Assembly (NCBI GenBank): GCA_003485885.1
Contig: DNHM01000446.1
Span: 1 to 14,876 of the forward strand
Length of the DNA stretch: 14,876 bases
Source of the DNA: Acidimicrobiaceae bacterium
GTDB taxonomy: Bacteria; Actinomycetota; Acidimicrobiia; Acidimicrobiales; UBA10347
Direction of reading: 5' to 3'
Every line of letters starts with the position of its first letter. Position 1 is the stretch's first letter. Shown here one piece after another: positions 7,042 to 14,103 of this stretch. Under the pieces are notes generated by a model. The model searched no databases. It was not told the DNA's origin and saw nothing but the letters and a program-made list of their open reading frames with translations. The position numbers and the translations under genes are program-made.

Positions 7042-7821
7042 GTGACTGTGGCAAATCCGGCGGGCGGGTATCGATACATGCCGGGGATTGCCCCGTACTC
7101 AGCGGGCGTGCGCGCAGATGACGAACATGTGATCGTGCGCACCATGGTTGAGGCCGGGACGCCATGGCACGACGGCTTCTCACGCATCGATACGGTCCTC
7201 GCTGAGGCCGGACGTGGGTCGCAGGCGTTGTGTGCTGTCGAGTTGCGCTGCCCGGCCGCGCATTCCTTCGATGGTTTCGGCTTATTCAACGACGACTACC
7301 GACAGACGCTCGACGAGCGTTCCATCCTTCTCGAAGGCGGGGTCAACCCGGTTGCCCGGACCAACGTCGCCCCGGCGATTCCTGGAATCGAGACGGCGAA
7401 CGACACCGAGCTCCATGCGTTCTCGTTCACGGTCCCCCGCAGCGCGATCCCCGTCGGTCACGCGGCCCGGCCCTCGTTCGTGATCGCTGGTGCGGGCGAC
7501 TTGGGTGACCAGTCCGATCTTCGCCCCGAAGCCATCGTTGGCCGCGACTTAGGATGGCAGGCATCGGCAGCGGCGCGAGCTGGGGCGGTGCTTGATGAGA
7601 TCGAGGCCCGCTTAAACGTTCTAGAGCTGACATGGGCCGACACCGATGCGGTGGTGCTGTATTCGGTGGAGAGGCTCGGCGAGGTGGTCGAGTCGACCGT
7701 CTTGCCACGTCTTGGCCCGGCGGCGCGACACGGTCTGCATTGGTTCCACGCCCGGCCTCCAATCGAAGGTCTGCGATTCGAGATGGACGCCCGCGGTGGC
7801 GTGATCGAACAGCGACGCTGA
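7039..7821 (+). CDS. Rid (YjgF/YER057c/UK114)-like double-domain protein
   Basis: This 260-residue protein looks like a two-domain member of the Rid family. Members hydrolyse reactive imine/enamine intermediates to keto acids and ammonia; some act as aminomuconate-type deaminases. The N-terminal half has YRYMPGIAPYSAGV (11-24), ALCAVELRCPAAHSFDGFGL (63-82, compare the usual 'vel.sp..fsf.gF') and NPVARTNVAPA (103-113), where Arg107 matches the conserved Rid arginine. The C-terminal half (about 183-250) repeats a weaker Rid-like pattern, with ARLNVLELTWADTDAVVLYS. The frame is open much further upstream, but the conserved region begins at the ATG at 7039, and the longer extension reads as noise antisense to the deacylase gene. 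It is divergent from the deacylase/hyuAB cluster. Which substrate it serves is unknown; a 2-aminomuconate deaminase-like role in aromatic amine breakdown is an alternative given the downstream aromatic genes. Confidence 0.72.
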   Translation: MVTVANPAGGYRYMPGIAPYSAGVRADDEHVIVRTMVEAGTPWHDGFSRIDTVLAEAGRGSQALCAVELRCPAAHSFDGFGLFNDDYRQTLDERSILLEGGVNPVARTNVAPAIPGIETANDTELHAFSFTVPRSAIPVGHAARPSFVIAGAGDLGDQSDLRPEAIVGRDLGWQASAAARAGAVLDEIEARLNVLELTWADTDAVVLYSVERLGEVVESTVLPRLGPAARHGLHWFHARPPIEGLRFEMDARGGVIEQRR

Positions 7822-7994
7822 AGGCCTGCCGTTTCTCGCTCCGCAAACCAGCAACCGTCGAAGCCCAGGGCTGAACCTCACCGTGGTCATCTCTCGTCAC
7901 GATGGGGCCGCTACGAGCGGGTGGCCCAATGATCGAGGCTTGGCGTTGAGACCGACTCGACATAAGCGCGTAGGACACGCGGGATCACCCACAT

Positions 7995-8023
7995 TTGCCC
8001 AGAGTTATATCAGCTGATAGAAA
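7995..8023 (+). promoter_or_regulatory. Possible promoter for the TetR gene
   Basis: TTGCCC at 7995-8000 and TAGAAA at 8018-8023 are separated by 17 bases and resemble -35 and -10 boxes. The ATG lies seven bases after the -10, which would give a leaderless message; no ribosome binding site is visible. The palindrome at 8008-8019 sits in the spacer and touches the -10. Weak matches, so tentative. Confidence 0.35.
8005..8022. promoter_or_regulatory. Palindromic candidate operator of the TetR regulator
   Basis: TATCAGCTGATA at 8008-8019 is a perfect 12-bp palindrome, and the flanks extend it to 18 bases with one mismatched pair (TT at 8005-8006 with AA at 8021-8022). It ends 11 bases before the TetR ATG. 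TetR-family proteins usually bind such dyads as dimers and repress their own genes, so this is the natural operator. AT-rich sequence of this kind stands out in the local GC-rich background. Confidence 0.6.
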
Positions 8024-8030
8024 AGTAGTT

Positions 8031-8675
8031 ATGGAGGCTCGCCTTGCCACCCCCGTTCCCGGGCGCGACCGGGTGAATCGTGGCACGACCGACACGCGAC
8101 ATCGCCTGATCGAGGCTGCGCTCGTCGAATTCGCCGCGCACGGGTACGACGGCGCTTCCACTCGTGCCATCGCGGCCAGCGCTGGGACCCATCAACCCCA
8201 GATCAACTACCACTTCGGTTCGAAGCATGAGCTGTGGCGGCAATGCCTTGAACGACTCCTGACCGAGCTCGACGACACCATCGCCGCACACGTCCAGGGA
8301 ATCAGTCGTCCCGACGAGCCAGCGGTCCTCGCTGGCATCGTTCGTGCTCTGGTCACCTTCGCCTCCCGCCGACCCGAGCTGAACCGGATCATGATGCACG
8401 AGGGCACCGCTCCCAGTGACCGGCTCGCTTGGCTCGTCGACACCCATCTCGCCTGGCGCCAACGAGACCTGGCTCGTCGATGGAACCGACTGCGCGACGC
8501 CGGCGTCGCTGCTCCGGTGCCGGTGAACGTGGTGCACCACTTACTCATCGGAGCAGCGTCGCTTCTGTACGCCAACGCGCCCGAGGCACGGCTGCTCGGA
8601 CTGGAACCCGACGCATCCACAACCGTCACCGGCCACGCCAACGGCCTCGTCTCCATGCTGCTACCCGGCCTCTGA
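8031..8675 (+). CDS. TetR-family transcriptional regulator
   Basis: The 214-residue protein has a TetR-type DNA-binding domain: TRHRLIEAALVEFAAHGYDG (22-41), then the helix-turn-helix with STRAIAASAG and the diagnostic INYHFGSKHELW (58-69). The remaining helical part (about 75-214) is the ligand-binding and dimerisation domain, including RALVTFASRRPELNRIMMHE, which is seen in TetR members with a C-terminal domain of the catabolic type. The frame allows a TTG start at 7995, but the ATG at 8031 leaves a normal N-terminal arm and sits right after a palindromic site, so I prefer it. It lies 78 bases upstream of the VOC and monooxygenase genes on the same strand and likely controls them and itself. 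An effector (perhaps an aromatic compound) is inference from context. Confidence 0.9.
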   Translation: MEARLATPVPGRDRVNRGTTDTRHRLIEAALVEFAAHGYDGASTRAIAASAGTHQPQINYHFGSKHELWRQCLERLLTELDDTIAAHVQGISRPDEPAVLAGIVRALVTFASRRPELNRIMMHEGTAPSDRLAWLVDTHLAWRQRDLARRWNRLRDAGVAAPVPVNVVHHLLIGAASLLYANAPEARLLGLEPDASTTVTGHANGLVSMLLPGL

Positions 8676-8742
8676 TCGCAGGCCATCCACTTTCCCCACG
8701 TTCCCGTCCACCAATCGCCACAATAATCCCAGTCAGAACACC

Positions 8743-8749
8743 AGGAGGT
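8743..8749 (+). promoter_or_regulatory. Strong ribosome binding site of the VOC gene
   Basis: AGGAGGT ends four bases before the ATG at 8754 and fixes that start. It is the strongest plus-strand site in the window and contrasts with the absent or weak sites of the Rid-like, TetR and monooxygenase genes. Confidence 0.85.
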
Positions 8750-8753
8750 CACG

Positions 8754-9314
8754 ATGGTTGCACCATCCAAATTCGCCCACGTCGTTTATGCGACCCACCA
8801 CTACGACGAGATGATCGAGTGGTACACCAATGTTTTCGAAGCCACCACCCAGCACACCAACGACAAGCTGACGTTCCTGACCTACGACGACGAACACCAC
8901 CGGTTCGCGTTCATCAACCTCGGTCCTCCCAGCGAGGGCGATGGCCGCCGACATGAACCAGTGGGGGTCCACCACGTCGCCTACACCTGGGATGGCATCG
9001 ACGGGCTGCTCGCCACCTACGAGCGGCTGCGGGACAACGGCATCCTTCCGGTCGTCCGGTTACGTCACGGCATGACCCTGTCGATGTACTACGAGGACCC
9101 AGACGGCAACCGGTCCGAGTTCCAGATCGACGTCCTCGACCCCGATGCGGCCAACGCATTCATGGAAAGCCCAGCGTTCGCTGCCAACCCGATCGGCGAG
9201 GACTTCGACCCCGAAGAGATCCTTACCGCCCATCGTTCCGGCAAGGACGTTCTGGCCATGATCTTCCGCTCCGACCAGGAGCCCGTGCCCGTTCCTGCGT
9301 TGAGCGGCAACTAA
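8754..9314 (+). CDS. VOC-family protein, one-domain extradiol-dioxygenase-like
   Basis: The 186-residue product belongs to the vicinal oxygen chelate superfamily. It has two beta-alpha-beta-beta-beta modules: FAHVVYATHHYDEMIEWYTN (7-26) with the probable metal ligand His9, and VGVHHVAYTWDGIDGLLATY (70-89) with His74. The third ligand is probably Glu122 in EDPDGNRSEFQID (114-126), where the preceding YY also fits the extradiol type. This ligand set matches Fe(II) ring-cleaving dioxygenases, and the length suits one-domain extradiol enzymes of the BphC type, which open catechols next to the hydroxyls in the cytoplasm. Glyoxalase-like activity cannot be excluded. It is followed after 13 bases by the HsaA-like hydroxylase gene; hydroxylation then ring cleavage is the usual order in such pathways, supporting a role in aromatic degradation. 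Confidence 0.85.
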   Translation: MVAPSKFAHVVYATHHYDEMIEWYTNVFEATTQHTNDKLTFLTYDDEHHRFAFINLGPPSEGDGRRHEPVGVHHVAYTWDGIDGLLATYERLRDNGILPVVRLRHGMTLSMYYEDPDGNRSEFQIDVLDPDAANAFMESPAFAANPIGEDFDPEEILTAHRSGKDVLAMIFRSDQEPVPVPALSGN

Positions 9315-9327
9315 CAGGCGTGGCATC

Positions 9328-10509
9328 GTGAGCATCGTCGAGTCCCCAACCACACCTGAGCGAATCGGCCGCGAGCAGTACCTCGACAGCGTCCGGGCCT
9401 TACTCCCCGCCATCCGCGATCGGGCCGCCGCCACCGAAGAGATGGGCCGGATCCCCGACGAAACCATCGCCGAACTCACCGACATCGGCGCCCTTGTCGG
9501 TCTCCGACCTCGGCAGTGGGGAGGCCTAGAACTCGACCCGGCAACCTTCTTCGAGGGCGTGGTGCTCCTCGGATCGGCATGTGCCTCAACCGGCTGGGTC
9601 GCTTCAGTGCTCGGTGTTCACCCCTGGGAAGTCGCCAGCATGCATCCCGATGCCCAAGCCGAGGTATAGGCCGATAATCCGACCGCCTGCATCTCATCGT
9701 CCTACGCCCCGACCGGGTCGGCTCGCCGCTCCGGCGACGACTATCAGGTCGAGGGTTGGTGGGGTTTCTCGAGCGGCTCCGACCACGCGACCTGGGCGCT
9801 GGTGGCGGCCCTTGTCGAAAGCGAGGAGAATCTGGGACCTCGGGTGTTCCTGATCAGCCGAGACAACTACAAGATCGACCACGAAAGCTGGGACGTGACC
9901 GGGCTGGCTGGCACTGGCAGTAAGGCGATCACCGTCAACAGCGTACGAATCCCAGCTCACCGAACCCATCTGCTCGCTGACTTCAACGACCCGAATCACC
10001 AGCGGCCAGGCTGGCAGATGAACGACTCGCCGCTCTATCGCTTCACCTTCCTCGACCTGTTCAGCTGGGGCATCGCCGGACCAGCCTTGGGCGCCGCAAC
10101 CGGCTTCGCCAACGAATGGATCGCCCAATCTCGAGATCGAGTCCCTGCGATAGGTGGACCGGGCGTGGCCGAGCGACCCGAGCTACGCCTGCGCATGGCC
10201 GAGGGTTTGAACCGCGTCGATCTTCTCGAGCGCGGCATGCGCTCGGTCTGGGATGAGGCCTATGGCGTTCTCGAACGCGGTGACGAACCGAACCCGGTCA
10301 TCGAACGTCGCCTCCACTACCAGGGCGCACGGACGATCGTTGACTCGCTCGACGCGGTGCTCGAGATGTTCGCGACCTCGGGCGGTGGCGTGATGTTCCG
10401 CGACAACCCACTGCAACGATTCCTCCGAGACCTGCTGGCCATGCGAAACCACCCCGTCGCCAACCTCGAACGATTCGCGTTCGATGCAGCTCGTGTGATG
10501 TTGGCCTGA
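9328..10509 (+). pseudogene. HsaA-like flavin-dependent monooxygenase interrupted by an in-frame TAG
   Basis: From a GTG at 9328 the frame codes 113 residues, meets TAG at 9667-9669, then continues in the same frame for 280 codons to a TGA at 10507-10509. Read through, it gives about 393 residues, the usual length of HsaA-type hydroxylases (acyl-CoA dehydrogenase fold, two-component flavin monooxygenases). Before the stop are GRIPDETIAELTDIGALVGL and RPRQWGGLELDP, SACASTGWVASVLGVHPWEV; after it are CISSSYAPTGSA, GWWGFSSGSDHATWALV and DVTGLAGTGSKAITVNSVRI. The order matches the family with nothing missing. In HsaA-type proteins I recall a tryptophan (EVWG/ADNP-like) at exactly the TAG position, codon 114, so TGG to TAG is the simplest cause. 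No flavin reductase partner (HsaB type) is in the window. Either a recent pseudogene, a strain variant or a sequence error; downstream coding is otherwise undamaged. Confidence 0.88.
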
Positions 10510-10594
10510 GCCGACTTCGGCAGCCTCTATGCACGGACCAGAGCGACAGGGCGGGTCGAGTACGACGACACCTGCTGCTCTGTAATCAAAGGTC

Positions 10595-10616
10595 GGCGGA
10601 CGGTGAGCTATCCGCC
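10595..10616. repeat. Inverted repeat in the convergent gap
   Basis: GGCGGA (10595-10600) and TCCGCC (10611-10616) form a perfect 6-bp stem around ten bases, between the plus-strand monooxygenase and the minus-strand peptidase group. It could act as a bidirectional terminator between converging transcripts, but lacks a T-run. A tiny 4-bp stem also follows the monooxygenase stop at 10510-10521. Confidence 0.3.
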
Positions 10617-10766
10617 CCCGAGTACGTCTTGGCTCACCTCAGCATCGTCGGCGGGCAGGCCACACATGATGGCCTGGACCCGCAGGTAGTCCCGCAGCTC
10701 AAGGGCCCGCCGCGCCTCGGCCTCGGCGTGGTCGAGACGCGCTGCGTTCCGCGCCTGCGGAAGCAC
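10608..10766 (-). CDS. Possible small ORF (52 aa) or remnant downstream of the peptidase gene
   Basis: On the minus strand a GTG at 10764-10766 opens a 52-residue frame to a TAG at 10608-10610; the frame is bounded upstream by TGA at 10779-10781. It reads as a charged helix followed by a short tail, with AEARRALELRDYLRVQA and IMCGLPADDAEV, and its codons are strongly G/C-ending, better than the other frames here. It begins 52 bases after the stop of the peptidase gene on the same strand. No ribosome binding site is clear and no family is recognised. It may be a small cotranscribed protein or the C-terminal leftover of a lost gene. Confidence 0.35.
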   Translation of the reverse strand: MLPQARNAARLDHAEAEARRALELRDYLRVQAIMCGLPADDAEVSQDVLGGG

Positions 10767-10818
10767 TTCGGCGTGCGCTCATCCGCGGTGACGGATCGCT
10801 GGCCGGGAACCTCAACAG

Positions 10819-11880
10819 TCAGCGCAGCGCGGCCAGTCGATCGTGCGGGATGGCGTGCACGACCCGACCCTGGTAACCGGTCATCGTCTCGGCCGCACAC
10901 AGTGCGTTCCAGATCGACTCCTCGACTGCCTCGGCGGTGGCGTTGAATAACGACGTCATCGCTACTGCTGGCACCGTCGTGACTGTTGTTGGCTCGACGG
11001 CATGGAGCGGAACGGTGTTCCCAGTCGAAAAGGCGATGAATATGTCACCGCTTCCGTTGCCACCGGTGCCGCCGACTCGTGCCAGCCCCACCGTTGCTCG
11101 TCGCGCCAGTCGTTTGCACTGATCAGCGAGCAGCGGCGCATCGGTCGCTATGACCACGATGATCGAGCCGGCGTCTGCCACGGCAGGGTCGGTCGGCAGC
11201 GGGGTCACCTCTGCGTCGATCATTGTGCCTACCGGCCGTCCTTCCAAGCGCACTAGATCCCTGGCGCCATAGTTCGCCTGCACAAGTGCACCCACGGTGT
11301 AGATGCTTCCCGCCGTCTCGACTCGCCGTGACGACGTGCCAATGCCACCCTTAAAGCCATGGCACACCATGCCGGTTCCGCCGCCAACATTACCCTCGGC
11401 CACGGCTCCGTCGGGATGAGCGTCGGCGTCGGCGATGGCTGCTTTCACATCATCGAGAGTGAGATGAAAGGCACCGATGTCGTTCAAAAAACCGTCATAC
11501 GTTTCACCGACCACTGGCAGGCACCACGAGGCCTTCGGATCGCGTTCGATCTCTGCCGCTACGAGTGCGTCGCGAACTAGCCCGACCTGGTGTGTATTGG
11601 TTATACCGATTGGACCGCTCAACAAGCCCGACTCGTCAAGCCAGTGGGAGCCGGTCATCTCGCCGTTGCCGTTGAACGAAAACAGACCACCAAAGCACAG
11701 ATCGGAGCGCGCTTCGACCGGCCTTGAGTTAACGATCGTCACGCCGGTTCGGGCAACACGAGGTTCGTTGCGGATCACCGTTTGATGTCCTACCGAAACA
11801 CCGGCAACATCGGTTATTGCATTGCGATCACCGGTCGGGAAGGTGCCGATGGTGAAGCCGAGTTCTCTGAGGCGTGGCAT
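10819..11880 (-). CDS. P1/S58 family self-processing aminopeptidase (DmpA type)
   Basis: The 353-residue protein matches the DmpA/BapA family of N-terminal nucleophile aminopeptidases across its length (typically 320-375). These proenzymes cut themselves before a serine, which becomes the nucleophile; they release N-terminal L- or beta-amino acids, sometimes D-residues from amides or esters. Visible motifs are NAITDVAGVSVGHQTV (20-35), FSFNGNGEMTGSHW (67-80), GPIGITNTHQVG (89-100), EGNVGGGTGMVCHGFKGGIG (162-181) and GGNGSGDIFIAFSTGN (273-288). Autoprocessing is expected between Gly276 and Ser277. The start ATG at 11878-11880 begins the conserved N-terminus, although no good ribosome binding site lies close to it. 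It follows the oxidoreductase gene by 50 bases and is probably cotranscribed. Its preference for small amides fits a region rich in amide hydrolases. Exact substrate unknown. Confidence 0.92.
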   Translation of the reverse strand: MPRLRELGFTIGTFPTGDRNAITDVAGVSVGHQTVIRNEPRVARTGVTIVNSRPVEARSDLCFGGLFSFNGNGEMTGSHWLDESGLLSGPIGITNTHQVGLVRDALVAAEIERDPKASWCLPVVGETYDGFLNDIGAFHLTLDDVKAAIADADAHPDGAVAEGNVGGGTGMVCHGFKGGIGTSSRRVETAGSIYTVGALVQANYGARDLVRLEGRPVGTMIDAEVTPLPTDPAVADAGSIIVVIATDAPLLADQCKRLARRATVGLARVGGTGGNGSGDIFIAFSTGNTVPLHAVEPTTVTTVPAVAMTSLFNATAEAVEESIWNALCAAETMTGYQGRVVHAIPHDRLAALR

Positions 11881-11930
11881 CGTCCGAGACTACGCTGCAC
11901 ACCGCTCTCCCGCTTCGCCCTCGCGCTCGG

Positions 11931-13028
11931 CTAGTCCGCGATGAAGCCGGCCCAGCGATTCATGTACTCGACGAATGCCGGGCTCAGGCCCTGCTCAGCA
12001 AGGTACCGGCGCGACACCGGCGGCCGCACGGGCACGAATGCAGAGTCGGATGCCAAGCGCTGCGGATAGTCATGGTGCAGAATCGCGACACGACCAAGAA
12101 TTGGGAAGTCGGCCCCGGCGGCGATGACCCGCTCGGCATCGGCCGGATCGTGGATCTTGCCTGCGACACCAACAGGAACTCGCCGACCTTGCGGATCGGT
12201 CCGGCGCTCGATGTCACAAACGATCTCGACCAGCGAACGACCATGCCACTGCTCATCCTCGGGCTCCTTGAAACAATCCCACAACGAGAGGTCCATGAAG
12301 TCGACGTCGCCGGTGTCGATGAGTTGCTGGGTCAGTGTCCGGATCTCAGCCAGATCCATGCCAAAACGTTCCGGCGACAGCCGGACGCCCACGATGAAGT
12401 CGTCGCCACATTGTTCGCGAATATCCGCCAACATCTCGAACAACAGCCGACTGCGGTTCTCAAGCGAGCCGCCATACTCGTCGCCCCGCCGATTCAACGT
12501 CGAGCTCAGAAACTGGCAGATGATGTAGCCATGGGCACCGTGTAGCTCAACGCCATCAAACCCGGCGGCTTCACACCGCACTGCCGCAGCAACGAAGTCA
12601 GCTACCAACTCTTGCACCTCATCGGTGCTCAGTGCTCGGGCACCCGTCTCCTCGTCGTCGGACGGACAAACCGGCGTTGTGCCGATGACCTCGATGGGCG
12701 AACGATTGCCGGCGTGGTGAAGCTGCGCGATCGAGACCGAACCAGTCGCATTGATATCCGACGCCAGCCGGGTGAGACCCGGTAACTGATGATCGCCCCA
12801 AACACCGAGCTGGCCGGGAAATCCCTGCCCCACTGCTTGTACATGGGCAGCACAGGTCATGGTCAAACCGAAGCCCCCGTCGGCACGCATTGTCAGCCAC
12901 CGATGCTCATCGTCGGACAACGTGCCATCGACATTGCTCTGCTGATTCGTCAGCGGGGCCAACACAAAATGGTTCGGCAACGCCCGACCTCTGGGTAATT
13001 GCAGCGGACTCAACAGGGGCGAAGACAT
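11931..13028 (-). CDS. NADH:flavin oxidoreductase, Old Yellow Enzyme family
   Basis: This 365-residue FMN-binding TIM-barrel enzyme is of the Old Yellow Enzyme type, which reduces activated C=C bonds or nitro groups with NAD(P)H in the cytoplasm. Signatures include LPNHFVLAPLTNQQSNVDG (17-35), IAQLHHAGNRS (100-110), and the active-site segment ELHGAHGYIICQFLSSTLNR (161-180) with His163, His166 and Tyr168, followed by RGDEYGGSLENRSRLL (181-196). The late FMN-phosphate part appears as VPVGVAGKI and FPILGRVAI. The protein ends after the barrel, so it lacks the iron-sulfur and FAD/NAD domains of the longer 2,4-dienoyl-CoA reductase type. The ATG at 13026-13028 begins the conserved region; the ribosome binding site is weak. 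It starts 45 bases after the transporter gene and precedes the peptidase gene. The substrate is not predictable. Confidence 0.92.
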   Translation of the reverse strand: MSSPLLSPLQLPRGRALPNHFVLAPLTNQQSNVDGTLSDDEHRWLTMRADGGFGLTMTCAAHVQAVGQGFPGQLGVWGDHQLPGLTRLASDINATGSVSIAQLHHAGNRSPIEVIGTTPVCPSDDEETGARALSTDEVQELVADFVAAAVRCEAAGFDGVELHGAHGYIICQFLSSTLNRRGDEYGGSLENRSRLLFEMLADIREQCGDDFIVGVRLSPERFGMDLAEIRTLTQQLIDTGDVDFMDLSLWDCFKEPEDEQWHGRSLVEIVCDIERRTDPQGRRVPVGVAGKIHDPADAERVIAAGADFPILGRVAILHHDYPQRLASDSAFVPVRPPVSRRYLAEQGLSPAFVEYMNRWAGFIAD

Positions 13029-13073
13029 CGCTACAACCTACGGGGCAAACGTGCACCCCACGAAGTCTCGTTC

Positions 13074-13991
13074 TCACACGATCAGCAGGTCCTCGGAGTC
13101 GGACGATTTCGTCACCAGCCACACAACGGCAGCCAGAACGATCGCTCCGCCGATCAACGTTCCGACCCGAGGCGTCTCACCGGGCCAGATCCAGACCCAC
13201 AACGGGGCAAGAACGATCTCGGTCATAAGCAGAAGCGACACCCGCGCGGCGGGAACCGACCGGTGTCCAAGGTTGAACAGCGGTAACCCGATCCCGAGCG
13301 CTGCTCCCCCACTCACACATGCCAAAGCTGCGTCGCGCCATGACACCGCGAGCCCGCCATTGGCTAATGCAGCGGCCGTCGCACCAAGAGCCAGGAACAC
13401 ACCTGCAAGCAAGGCTGGCACGACCGGATCTGTTCCCGGAGCAGAGCGAAGCACCACGTTGTAGAGGCCCACGAGAGCCGGGATCAGCATCGCGAACACC
13501 AGTCCCATTCCCGAGCCAGCGTCGAGCCCGGTGCCGACCATGATCGCAACACCGACCATGGTCACGCCAATAGCGATGAAGGTCGCGCTGTGTACCCGTT
13601 CCCGCAGCAACAGCCAGCCGAACACTGCGGCGTAGACCGGCGCTGCAGCAAGGAGTAGCAGCGTGGTGGCGGCCGAAATCCGGCTTAGCGCCAAGATGTA
13701 CAGCATGGACGTGATCGCCAACAAGAACCCAGCGACTATGGCCTTCCATGTTGTTGCACCGAAGTCAACTGGACGCGACCGATGCCGAAGCGCGACGAGC
13801 GCCAACATAGCGAGGGCCGTGGAGCCACCCCGGTAGGCCAGAAACTGCCAATCGTTGGCAGTATCGACAGCACGGTAGGCCACTGCTGTGAAACTGAAGA
13901 CCGTCCCAGCCAGAGCAAGGAGCACCGCTCCCTCGCGTTCGGTCAGTTCCGCCTCGCCGAGGAACGCACGGCCCATCGATCTCAGCACCAT
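13074..13991 (-). CDS. EamA/DMT-superfamily transporter
   Basis: The 305-residue protein is very hydrophobic with about ten membrane helices, arranged as two EamA repeats (about residues 23-153 and 163-293). The first repeat ends in the family's typical pattern, with AAAPVYAAVFGWLLLRERVH at 115-134; the second has LLLMTEIVLAPLWVWIWPGE at 253-271, the matching position. Members of the drug/metabolite transporter superfamily export amino acids, metabolites or toxic compounds from the cytoplasm. The first in-frame ATG is at 13989-13991; an ATG five codons later is equally possible, as neither has a strong ribosome binding site. It lies between the DsbA-like and oxidoreductase genes on one strand, so it may export a substrate or product of that group. 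The charged tail KSSDSEDLLIV lies after the last helix. Confidence 0.9.
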   Translation of the reverse strand: MVLRSMGRAFLGEAELTEREGAVLLALAGTVFSFTAVAYRAVDTANDWQFLAYRGGSTALAMLALVALRHRSRPVDFGATTWKAIVAGFLLAITSMLYILALSRISAATTLLLLAAAPVYAAVFGWLLLRERVHSATFIAIGVTMVGVAIMVGTGLDAGSGMGLVFAMLIPALVGLYNVVLRSAPGTDPVVPALLAGVFLALGATAAALANGGLAVSWRDAALACVSGGAALGIGLPLFNLGHRSVPAARVSLLLMTEIVLAPLWVWIWPGETPRVGTLIGGAIVLAAVVWLVTKSSDSEDLLIV

Positions 13992-14103
13992 TCCATGTTA
14001 GGCCAGCGTCTGGCCGGGCGGCAGGGACGCACTGGCTGGGGGACGCCGATGAGCGCAAGCTGATCGGGTCAGGACCTGGAGCGTGGCCTGACCGGGTTGA
14101 CGT

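Noticed and set aside
7862..7872. AGCCC-A-GGGCT palindrome after the Rid-like gene
   Set aside because: The loop would be one base, so it cannot fold as a hairpin terminator, and there is no T-run; probably chance.
8010..8770. Minus-strand open frames of 176 and 187 codons over the TetR gene
   Set aside because: Both are antisense shadows of a clear TetR gene, rich in Arg/Ser as expected from complemented GC-rich codons.
9667..9669. TAG recoded as an amino acid (pyrrolysine or reassigned code)
   Set aside because: hyuB ends normally at a TAG, the organism type is not known for this, and a simple TGG-to-TAG change explains the data.
9694..10128. Minus-strand open frame of 144 codons opposite the interrupted monooxygenase
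   Set aside because: The plus strand carries clear family motifs both sides of the TAG, so this opposite frame does not explain the interruption.
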